Shown here: positions 39,401 through 51,400 of the stretch, one piece after another | Numbering within the stretch: the first letter of the stretch is position 1 | How the letters are laid out: every line of letters begins with the position of its first letter | NCBI GenBank assembly: GCA_964017235.1 | Contig: OZ024928.1 | Location: 2,356,001 to 2,420,000 of the forward strand | Length of the DNA: 64,000 bases | Source: Sabellastarte sp. h YS-2021 | Lineage: Eukaryota > Annelida > Polychaeta > Sabellida > Sabellidae | Reading direction: 5' to 3' | Notes under the pieces: generated by a model | The model's input: the letters and a program-made list of their open reading frames with translations, nothing else | Database searches by the model: none | Told to the model about the DNA's origin: nothing | Translations under genes and position numbers: made by a program

Positions 39401-42400
39401 TATGGATGACCACTTAAAATGGCAGTCCTCTGTTATTGGGTCCTATCCCCAATGATAAGCTAAAGAACCTCAAGGACGTTGATAAATGGTCATCCTTGAT
39501 CCTCTGTCTTTCAGTTAGGGGAATGTCAGTAACTTGAGAGTTGGGCTGTACTTTTGCAATTGGATGGGATATATAGCACTTTAAGTCCTTTGGTACATGA
39601 AGATATTGTACTGAGTATAAATAATATACAATCTTATATGTTTACCGTGTCATCACTGTTGCATGTCTGCAAGTTTCCATTTGTGTTGCACGCCTCAAAG
39701 GATGGCTGGCTGCTACAAGTCCAACACTTGAAAGGCTCGGCTGAAACCAAATATAAGCAAAACAATAATGAGAAAGAAAAGTAATGCTAAAAATATATAC
39801 AATTGACTGGACAGATCTGGTGAAAAGCTTACAAAATCACCCATATCTAATTAACACAAAACACATTTTAGCTTGTGTTTGCAGACATTTAACTTTTATT
39901 GCACTATTGTTTTTGGTTCTGATCATAAATATAAGTAGAGTATGCGATGAACTCATCAAATATTCATGTGTGTAGGAACTATGAGGTCACAGATTGCCGT
40001 GGGTTTTCCTAACAACAGATTATAAATAGAAATGAAAAATCGTGTCTAATTTTAAACATTTCTACTTGAACCTGTACATTTCATCAATATCCATGTATGT
40101 ATATGTTACAGTAAATATGTGAAATCAGTAAATACGCATATTTACTGAAAATTTCAGTAAATACGCGTATTTACTGATTTGGTCAGTAAATACGCATATT
40201 TCCTAAAATTTTCAGTAAATACACGTATTTACTGATTTATGACCTGTGTTATTTTACAAGTTTACTGGTTTGACTTTCAGTAAATATGTGAAATGAAACT
40301 TTGATGTTCACTGGTTGTAACTATATAATATGAAATGGTAAACCAAACTGTGAATTATATTGGATCCTTTTACTCTATTATGATGACTATTAGAACATAC
40401 TAAGCATACTTCATTTTTCAGTACATTACATGCAAATATGTTGAAAAAATAGCACTGGGCTTTTAAATATTTATTTTAAAATACTTTAGCTATGTTCTTC
40501 TGAAGATATTTCATTTAACCTTATGTTATTTTCAATGTAAAATACATTGTTAAAACTACAGTAAAATTCAGTTCTTGAACAAGAAATATATCTTAATCTT
40601 ATTACCTTGCTTGTTGTTCCTTATACATAAAGCATCATAATTTGATATATACTTGTATAGTTAAATTTATAAACTTGTCTATTTATATTACAATTTATTT
40701 TAAATGAAAAAATTATTACAAGTTTTTATCACATATCACATGCAAATGTTTTTGAAATTATAAAGCGATGTTAAATAGTTATCCCAATGCCTGATTGTAA
40801 ACAAGTATCAAACTTTGAATATGACAAAGCCATTTAAAGTTTGAAATAACTATTAACATGAAGACATAGCAGATAACACCAAACTATTTAAGATATAAAG
40901 TCTTCATGATGACTTTAGTAAATATGCATATTTACTGGATCAAAAAATCAGTAAATACGCCTATTTACTGAAATTTTCAGGGAATACTCGTATTTAACGA
41001 CCAAATCAGTAAATATGCGTATTTTACTGAAAATTTCAGTAAATACGCGTATTTACTGATTTCGCATATTTACTGTAACATGTACAAAATCAGAGATTAT
41101 GATATTTCCTGAGGTTCCACCAATATTTTACAAACAAAATTGCTGTTTGAAGATCAAATATTTTATGTGGTTGTGTCTACCTGGTGATTTTTTCAGTTTT
41201 CAGTATTTCTATCTGATCAAAATGTTTTAAAAAACATTTTTGACAGTCATTTTTGACAGAATGTAGATTGTTTTCGTGGAACAGCCATTTTCGTATGTTG
41301 ACTTGGAAAGACTGATTACCACCACGGATGGGGGTTAACGAATGGTGTGGGTATTTGAGATTAGGGAAGACACATCAAGGACGAAAACACTGTGTATTTT
41401 GTCTGTTAGAGTGAAGAAATGTCAAGGGGGTTATTTAACTTCAAGTAATCCACCACTTTTACCACTCTTGTTTGTAACACGAAAAGGATTTGTAACACAC
41501 TAATTATCCACAATATTGTTTGGGACAAAATATGCAATCCCACGCCCAATTTTGTCAGAAACACACGCCCTTGGGGGATACAAATACTTAATCAACTTAC
41601 GTGTCCCTATGTTATTATAATCTGGACAGGTCTTGGAGTTATAGTTCCAATCACAGTTTTTACTCCTGTCATTCCACACTAATCCGCCAGCACATTGGTT
41701 TTCTCTGTTCCCGGATGATGCACAACTTCTGTAATAACTACAGGATTGACAAGAGTGGTAACTGCCCTCAGGAACATGCTGACAATCATCCACACATTCC
41801 CCTGAAAAAAAAAGAATCATATTTTAAAAACAGAATCAGCATCAGCTTGTAGAATTTTATTTTCATTTATATTGTCATTGGTGAACTCCTGGTGTGGCTT
41901 AAATAATATTCTGAGTTGGAGGCATGTTGGCGGGATAAATATGTGGACCATTAATTATTTTACATAATAAAAGTCCTAGGGAAAGCCAGTTGGTGAGATA
42001 TTGGGTCAGTCCAATAAAATTAGTAGGAAGTTGAAAGATAACTACCTAAGCTCTTTTACGTGTAACCTTAAGCCCCTTTCACACTACAGGTCGTATGTTC
42101 CCTGGTTAGAAGTTTTACTCAGTGGTAGAACGATCTCCAAGGTTGCCCCATTTCCACAGTTGTTCACTTTACAAGCGATGTAATTCCTATATGCCATCTT
42201 GTGACACAATAGCGAAATGTTCAATAACTTAACTCAATTTATATTATGTTGCCGTATTAAACCGAAGACTGAATCACAATTTTATGTACACTGTGGACCA
42301 TACCTTCGGTTACCATAGTCAAAAATTCACATGCACATGTGTGAAATCATCTGCACATGCCGAAGTAGCCAAATTCAGAGACGGGAATTTTAACATTTTA

Positions 42401-45400
42401 CAATTTCTGTATGATGCCCAAGGTAAAGGATGGTTGGCCACTGACTTGCAAATGGATGTCAGTAATTCAAGGAACAATAAACATTTCTCTGGTATATTAA
42501 ATAGTTTCCCATGCAGCCACTGCTAAAAAGTTTTCATTCTAATCTAACCTCACTTTATGAATAAATATGAAATCCTTGGAAAAGGATTTTTTGTCAAAGT
42601 TTTACAAACTGTCTATTTCATTCAATATTGTCCCATTAAAATTTTCCTTGTGCTCATTAGAATCTAGCAAAATCTAACATTTGCTTTTGTTAGGGTGTTG
42701 AATGAAGTCTGTATAATATTATCTTTTTGTTAGGTCATGTGATGAATTCACTTTGATATCTTATCTACTCACGGATTACTTTTACGACTTTCTGACTTGG
42801 AGGGTTTGCCTAAAGAATCCGCGAGTTCAGAAATTACACACATTGATACTTGATACCAAATTTTGCTGTGTATTGAATGTTTGAAATAATGTATTTTTCC
42901 TTTAGGCAAATCACGTGATTTTACCGTCCACTTTTTGCAAAAAAAATATGTCAGTGTTAATCAGTGCTAAAGCACACACATAATGAGCAAATAAATTAGC
43001 AGTAATATAAATATGTAAATAGAATGTAAAGCTTTTCAAAACACCATTGAGTAACAAATTCATTGTAGTGCTAAAATGATGCAAAAACGGATCAAAATGA
43101 GGGAATTGACTATCTCTAGGTGTAAAATATGTAAATAGTTTCAATTGTATTTGTGTTTATTGGAATGTATTGGCATTCATTAGACATGGCCTAAGTTAGC
43201 AGTAGTATTTGTACTGATTGCATGAAAAGTAGTAACAAAAAGGCATATTTCATGCAAAGGTTTGGCTTAAATATTACAGCTCAAACACAGTAGATTCTTG
43301 CTGCTGCAAAAATAGGAAAAGAGTCTCAAAAGAGCTTACTGTAAGAAGCACATGTATAAACTATTGACCCACTACACAAAAACTCTCAGAAGTTGAGCAG
43401 TAGTCTGCGATGAATTAGAGGAAAGCAACAGCAACCACCACAGAAGTCATTGTAATACAGATACAAAATCAAATTGGGGCCATTTCATCCTGTTTTACAA
43501 TGTATTTTGCACTTCTCAGCATAAATCTACAGTGTAATACATATTCAATAACAGAAAAACACCAATTTTTCTCTGCTAATTTGTCATTTTAATATCTGTA
43601 CAAGCTGATATTAGAAAAAATTAATGTTGTACCCAGAACAAAGGGTCATTGATGTTGGACACTTCTAGGACACGCCCGGTTCCATTACACTGAAATGAGA
43701 CTTTCATTGGCCCAAAGTTTTTGAGAAATAGAGGCAAGGGCATCACTGACTTTGACTTTTGGCATGTATAAGATGTAAAGGTAGAGTCAGTGCGTTCAGC
43801 AAAAGTTAAAGTCTGAATGGAATGTGGATACATTACACACTCATATATGTCAAAAGATTTAGTCCTAGATCAGCACAAATTGATGACTATTCCAAGTCAC
43901 TTATGTAGCAGTAGTAGTAGTGATAGTGCTAGTACGATCATAAGTAATTGTAGTACACGTAGCAATAGCAGCATCATTAGAATTAGTAAAATGGTAGTAG
44001 TGCTACTAACAGTAGTAGTAGTACTAATAGTAGTAGTAGTAGTAGTACAGAACCCTCACCTTCTACAGCCACGTTACAGTTATCTGATGTACAGCAGAAG
44101 TTGCAGACTGCTCCGGCAGTATTGAAACCATTTGCACAAGCTTGGACCTGTGACACATTTTGATATAATTACTGAGTGCATTCAGCAGGTTAATATAATC
44201 ACATAATACATTAAAAATCAGTTTTCAAATTTTGTAAAAACAAACATGTGATTTGAATGTCTTTCCTAAATGGTCAAATTGTTTATTCATTCGCTGGTAC
44301 TTTACAGTGTAAATATTTTACTTTGAACTGATTTTTTTTTCATTTTCCTTTATGAGGGAGTTCCCCTGGAACTGACCCACCAACTGACTCTATGATTCTA
44401 GAATTGGTTGCAAAATTCATGGAAACTTGGACAAATACCACAAAAAGCGTGCAAAAATGGGTCCGTTACTTCTGCCCAACAGGATGTAGAACATCCCAGC
44501 TTGTCTGGATCAAGATCCCGACCTGACAATGGATTGGGCTCATTTTTTTCATGAGTAGATGGAAAACTACCAGGACAAGCTGTAAACCCCTAACAAACAA
44601 GCTGTAGCACCCCACGTTAAGCTGTACTGACAAACGTCCAGGACTAGAGCATTGCTACAGCAACCTCCTGGTGGACCTCATACAAACTGACATTCCAGGC
44701 TACTAGAATTTTGTCAGTTTCTGGTAGCCATTAGACGTTGAACTGAAACTGGCAATAACCCTGAGACACCTGGCCACTGGAGAGACTTACACCTCCTTAC
44801 AGTATTACTGGTTGGTTGGCTGCACCATCTACAAATTTGTCCCCAAGGTCAGTCGAGCTGAGAATTCCTTGTGGAATTCTAGAATGAATACTTGTGCTGG
44901 TAGTGGAAAAGAGGAGAGGAGACGTTCAGAACCTGATAGAATGTCCCCCACACTGTAGGGGCATAGATATTAAGCATATATTGTTGTGGCGTGTGTCCGT
45001 CGAGGGAAGTAGCGTTTTTGAAATTAACCGTTTCTCATTGTAAACCTCACCATAAATACAACAATCTGCCTCTCCAAACTATTATCATTCCCTAAAAACA
45101 GTTGATTTTTTGCCATATACTTCTAATTTTTCAACCAAATCTTTTCTATCCAGACATTTTACTTAAATATCACTACAATCCCCTAATTTCGCCCGCATTC
45201 CCCGTTATTGGCCCAATAATATACTACCTTCTTACACATTTCCCCATTCTATCTTCCTACTTAAAACAACTTATAAAGTACTCCTTCCCAAATATGATGT
45301 TATTTTTACAATTTCTGTTGTTTTTCTTGCCTGCCATATCTGTTTTTCGCCACTATGGCAGTACTCAGATTGTCTGTCCCCCAGTTGTCAGTTTCTTTCA

Positions 45401-48400
45401 ACCTCCGCGTACACCAACTGCCTCCTGCCTACATTTTTTGTTCAAAAAGAACGTCCATATTCCATCGAAACCTCCACCTCTCAGCCTCCTTACACTTCTA
45501 CTACTAGCTGGTGATATTAATCCAAACCCTGGTCCTTCTGATTGCATAAATTTCTCTTTTGCCAATGTTAGATCCCTCTCAAACAAATACTCATCCATAC
45601 AAAAGTTTATTTTAGACAATAATACAGATGTGTTTGCCATGTCAGAAACCTGGATTCGCCCAGACGCTTCACAGGCGTATCTCAGCCATATCTCCCCACT
45701 GGGTCATACCCTTTTTCACCGACCAAGGGAGTCACGACGGGGTGGCGGAGTAGCTCTCCTGGTGAAAAATGAACTGCAAACTAGCCGCATACCTACAGAT
45801 ACTTATTCCTCTTTTGAAAACCTCCTTATTAAAATCTCCTTACATAATGAATCCTGCCTTTTTCTCAATATATACAAACCCCCATCAACCAGCTCTGCAA
45901 CCTTCTATGAACAGTTTAATGCACTTCTCGAAAATATTTACCCTACTACAGACAATTTGGTAATCATCGGTGATGTTAACATTCACATGGACACAAACTC
46001 CAACAACTCAAAAAAATTTCGTGCTCTTTTAGGGTCCTTTGACCTCCTTCAAAAGGTAAATTTACCTACCCACATCCTCGGACACACCATTGACTTAGTC
46101 CTCACCAAATCTAGAAATGACAACATTTCACACGTCCATGCCACTGAGGCCTTCTCCGATCACTTCTCCATAACATTCAAGGTCAATATCACCCCCCAAA
46201 GACGAATCTCTGGAGACACCGTCACTTTCAGAAAATACCATAAAATCAATATGGAAGCCATGAGAAAGGATCTTCTCTCATCTGAAGTTATTGTTGATCC
46301 CAAAAATAATTCTGATGCTATGCACTTGATAAAGGAGGTTATGGAAATTGAATATAATATAGTAATTAAAAAAGATGTGACTGTAACACGATTCAATGAA
46401 AAATGGGACCCTGTTAGGGTATGTTTGTGTTAAGAACCACAACACAGCCTCTTTCTTGTTTGCCCCCCTCCTGTGTCATACTGTGCTATTCAATGTAAAA
46501 ACTGTTTGGCCTAAAATGTCTTCTTTTCTGTTTTCTCTTGACAATATTAAAAAAAAATTAATATTTCTTACAATAGTAAATCTGGTTCTATAATTACACT
46601 GTTTTGAATATGCTGTATGTATGTATTCCTTTTGTATTGAATATATGTATGTTTCTAATGTGACTGGTGTGGAGAAATAAAAAAAAAAAAAAAAATTCTG
46701 ATGCCTTGTACTCACAGTACCACTCCACTCTAACAACTCTCATTGACAAGCATGCTCCTTCCATCACTAAACACGTCAGGTCCAATTATATCCCTGGGTG
46801 GGTAAATGACAGTGTTATTGCGGCAAAAGAAACAAAACGTCTCTTTGAATGCCTTTGGCGCAAAAATAAATCCAGTTTCAATAGATCACAATATATCAAA
46901 AAGGTTCATATTTATAATAAAATCTGCATGAAAGCGAAATCTGACTTCCTCAAATCCAGAATTCATGACAACCAAGACAATCCTCAGAAACTTTGGCAAA
47001 CTTTAAACAACGTACTCCACAGATCTGCTGCAAAGGTACTTCCCTCAGTAAATTCTCCTCAACTTTTAGCTGACAAATTTGTTGAATCTTTCACAGAAAA
47101 AATCACAATCATTCGTCAATCATTCGCCAACTCTAATTCCCCTAAATACACTCACTCTGATCTCACACCTCCTGTTTTCTCAGCTTTTTCCTCTGTTTCA
47201 GGAGATCAGGTAGCTAAAATCATCAAAAACTCCCCTAGCAAATCTTGCTCGCTTGATCCTTGGCCAACATTTTTTGTAATTGAGTTTTTAGATATCCTCA
47301 TCACCCCTATCACATCAGTAATTAATGCATCACTCCGTGAAGGAAGCTGCCCTAAATTTTTCAAACAGGCCCATGTAACTCCACTCCTAAAATAATCAAC
47401 CCTTGATAGAGAAGTCCTTAAAAACTATAGGCCTGTCTCTAATTTAAACTTTGTTTCAAAGATCTTAGAGAGAGTGGTGTCGTCCCAACTCCTGTCTCAC
47501 CTGGACGAGTCCTGTCTTTTGACTGGTTTCCAATCTACCTATAGAAGGTTCCATTCTATGGAAAGTGCCCTCCTAAATATACAGGATGATCTTTTCCTCA
47601 ATATGTCTGAAGGCAGTGCAACAGCCCTAACCCTCCTTGATCTCTCTGCAGCTTTCGACACCATTGACCACTCGATCCTGTTCCACAGATTACATGAATG
47701 CTATGGCATCAATGGACTGGCTCTGAGTCGGTTCAAGTCTTACTTGTCGGACAGGACTCAATCAGTCAAGGTAGGCTCTGTACTGTCACATCCCATGGAT
47801 TTGAAATTTGGTGTCCCTCAAGGCTCTGTCCTGAGGCCACTCCTCTTTTCCATGTACACAAATCCACTCAGTTCAATTATTCAATCTCATAGGGGTATCA
47901 AACACCACTTTTATGCAGACGACACTCAGTTATACATTACTCTTTCACCATCAAATTTCAGTCAGTCAATGACAGCTTTAACGGACTGCCTAAATGATAT
48001 ACAAAATTTCATGGCTGCAAATAAACTCAAATTAAACCCAGACAAAACAGAATTCATCCTGATTGGTTCAAAATACAGTCGTAAACAACTTCATTCGCTT
48101 TTTCCCACCGATATTCTTGGGAATAAAGTGGCACCTGCCTCAAATGTCAAAAACCTAGGAGTGGTGTTCGACCCCAACCTGACCCTCACAGATCACATTT
48201 CCCAAGTCATTAAGTCTACTCAGCTCCATATAAGAGATTTGTATAGGATTCGCCATCTCCTTGACCTTAACACAGCAATACTCCTTGCAAATGCTCTCAT
48301 CAGTAGCCGAATTGACTACTGTAATTCCCTCTTTGCCTCACTCACTCTTTCTGAGCTCAAGAGGTTGCAGGGTGTTCAGAACTCCCTCTGTCGGGTAGTC

Positions 48401-51400
48401 ACTAGATCCTCGAGGTACACTCATGCAACTCCAAATTTGGAAAAGCTACATTGGCTACCAGTCAAATACAGGGTTCTTTTCAAAATTGGGCTGATCACAT
48501 ATAAGGTCCTTAAGTATGGTCAACCTGTGTACCTCAAGGATATACTTCATCCATATACCTCATCAAGGAACACCAGACGTAGCAGTCCAAAATACAAATT
48601 CCTTCAAGTTCCTTCTTTTGACTCTAAAATACATAAGTCTCATAAGTATCTTACCAAATCTTTCAGCCATCATGCACCTGCTTTCACGAACTCACTTCCT
48701 GTCCATGTAAGAACCAGTCCATCTGTCACATCCTTCAGGAAGCACCTGAAAACCCACCTTTTCAAATCTGCTTTTCCGACCTAGATTTCTTCCCCACATT
48801 CACACCCACAACCATCGGAATACAGACCTGGACACGTCCCCCACTATGACTTGGAAATCATATATGATTAGTTAGCGCACTGAGTTCCCCTTCGGGGAAG
48901 ATATTGCGCCTGCAAAGCAGTAGATTTAGATTTTAGATATTAAGCATAAAGAAATCCGGCAGTGACTATTACATCTACAAGGACTTTTTTCCCTGATTCT
49001 CCTGACCCCAGTGGATGCAGAATACAGATTCCTGTGGGTAGATTGTGGGTTAAGTGGTTCTTGGTTAAATGTACAGATTTTTAATAGTAGCGATTTGAGG
49101 GAGAAGATCTAGGGGCTTCCAACACCTAAACTTGGGTCAAACTTACACCATTTTTAGCTGGGTGACATCACCTTTGCCTTGGTGCCATGGATGGTGAAGC
49201 CCTACAGCAGAAGACAACTAATAAGCGAAGGAAGCGAAGGAATTGACAACTACAGGATCTCCAGAGGCAGGAGGGTGTTTGAAAACTACTTTGAAATCTT
49301 GGTGAGCTGCTTCAGTGTACTATTGGGTACCATGGAGCAAAGGCCAAGGGTTGTGTTTACATTCGTTGTTAACGCTCGACGACATTTGGTGGACAGGTTT
49401 TTCATGGGGTACAGACGGATTTTTCCAAATTTGGTGTAATTTGTTTAAAAATTAAAGTCAGGAGAGAGTTTTTCTTATTTTTAACTGGGAATACACAGTG
49501 AAACTGCTTCTCTTCATCGCATATGTAAAAAATCAATATTTTGCCTTCTGATGTCATTGTTACAATGCAATTCTCATTGTGAGGTCACAAACCTAGCTTG
49601 TGATGCCTGCTGTATTTAAGTAAAATATTTCTTTTCATTTTATGTCTTGAAATTGACACAAAGACAATAAAGAGGGGGTGGTATATTCATTATTTTCATT
49701 AATTATTATTTCTGTTTTTATTTTCTCTTTCTTTTCTTTCAATTCCTGGACAGTCCATCACAAAAATTTACCATGAGTGATTTTCACCAAGAAGTGACTT
49801 TCAAGCTATATTTTACCTCCACCATCAGTTTATGTTTTGGGGGGCAAATTGTTTGTCTATTTGTCTGTCTGTCTGTTTTTTTGGTGTTTAGATTACTCAA
49901 GAATTAATGAACAGATCTTTTTTAAAACATTTTTGTGGGTAGGACCTGGCAAAAAGAAGTTACTAAAAGAAAGATCTGGATCTTATTTTGAACACAAAAA
50001 TTCAAGAATTTTCAGAGGAGCCATTCAATTTATTTTTAATGAATTTGGCTTTCTACTTGATATTTCTTCGAAAATTAATTTACATGTTTGGTTTTATTTA
50101 ATTGTCTTCCTTACAATACTTTATATCACTTTAGAGACTGGTCACATGGAGTTGAGCGTTTTGCTCTCTCTGAGTGCATCTTGTTGGTGTTGCACAACAT
50201 GCTGAGGACACTCAAATTTCAAACAGTAGTTGATTAATTGTTTTGAAAGATTTGGGTGCTCATACAAAAAGACCTTGAAATTGTTTACTGCAGTGGTCCT
50301 GAAAAGGACCGATTGGAGGCTTGGCAGGTGTTCTACTGAGGCTGCTGTTTGGCGTCGACTGACTGCAGAGGAGGCATAGGCTGGGCTTGTGGCTCTTGAT
50401 GTTGTTGCTGTGAGGCAGTGGTGGTTGGAGGAAAAGGCAGATGGTGGTTGTGTGTCAGCTGTTGAAAACGTTGCAGTGTGTCAATTTGCTGGTAGCTCAG
50501 CGGTGAGGGTATCATTCCGAAGAAGCTTGAAAGCACTGATATGTTGTGTTGACGTTTTTTGCCTGTAACAGAGGCAGCTAATGGAGGGTTGAAGTACTTC
50601 ATTGGGGTCAATGTGAACGTAAGTGTTCTTAAAGGTCCAATCTGTTGGTCGTCAACGACTAGGAAGGAAGTCAGCTGCCCTCAGGTTGCTGCTGCTATCC
50701 TTTACTTGCCACTTGGCTCTGCTGAGCGGGTTGGATGACCTGTCTTGAGGGCATCTGTCTCACTCGAATGGTTAAGATGTATTCCCTTGCAGCTGGAGCT
50801 GGCTGCTGTTGCTGTTGAAATGTCTGTGGCACAAATGTTGAAGTTGCATTTGAGCTTCGTAAAAGTGTCTGTTGCTGGCTGCTGGAGCTGAAAACCATGT
50901 TCTTCTGTCTTGCTTTGAATATGCCACTTCTTGTATCATGACTGTGATGGTCCCGCCTCTCCTCCAGCTTCTGTTTCAGTGTTACTTTTCTCTGTCCTGG
51001 GCCTTTTTTCCGCATCTCCCTCCTCTTGCGAGTGTGTTTCCTCTGCTCTTGCCTCCTCCTCCCTCTCTTGCTGTTGCTGAGGTTCCTCCGTCTCTCTTGC
51101 CTAAGTCTCCTGCCTCCCCCAGTGAATAGCTGCTGCTGTATCCCCCGGCTCAAATTCAGGAATACTGTCAGAGGGAACTTCTATCTTCCATGTATTTGAT
51201 ATTTTGCAGATCCACTCTGACAAGCCAGGAAACTACAAATGACCCTAACTGACTCAGTAAACATTGCTCCTGAAAAATACCTAATTAAGGACAAGTTGAC
51301 TACAGTGGAACACCCCTGTTAACTTATTTCATTTCACTTTACTTCCCTTCTTGCTGTAAAGGTGTATGCAATATCCTCATAAGGACCACTGTAATAATTG

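Larger units (their letters stand above)
44964..48948 (+). mobile_element. LINE D: full-length APE-type non-LTR retrotransposon with target-site duplication
   Basis: The 15-base duplication TAGATATTAAGCATA (44964-44978 and 48934-48948) bounds an insert of 44979-48933. The endonuclease has [31 protein letters not shown] and SDH; the RT has [35 protein letters not shown] and FYADDTQLY. The C-terminus reads [10 protein letters not shown] stop at 48784. A 2A-like DINPNPGP lies at residues 138-145 of the first frame. Defects are few: a poly(A) insertion (46319-46704), a stop near 47393 (AAATAATCAACC) with a frame change before 47474, and PQGSVLRPL for the usual LGPLL. The 3' end is a TAGATTT-type short repeat. 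Related to LINE C. Confidence 0.92.

Noticed and set aside
43900..44050. Serine-rich coding region (43817-44125 open frame)
   Set aside because: It is a TAG/GTA microsatellite overlapping exon 4 of the opposite strand; low complexity explains the frame.
45398..45640. Minus-strand frame antisense to LINE D
   Set aside because: Shadow of the LINE endonuclease frame on the plus strand.
50695..51153. 152-residue basic, Arg/Gln-rich open frame as an independent gene
   Set aside because: Another frame of the same stretch gives an acidic linker more like known Harbinger second proteins. The Arg richness comes from reading GAG/AGG repeats out of frame.
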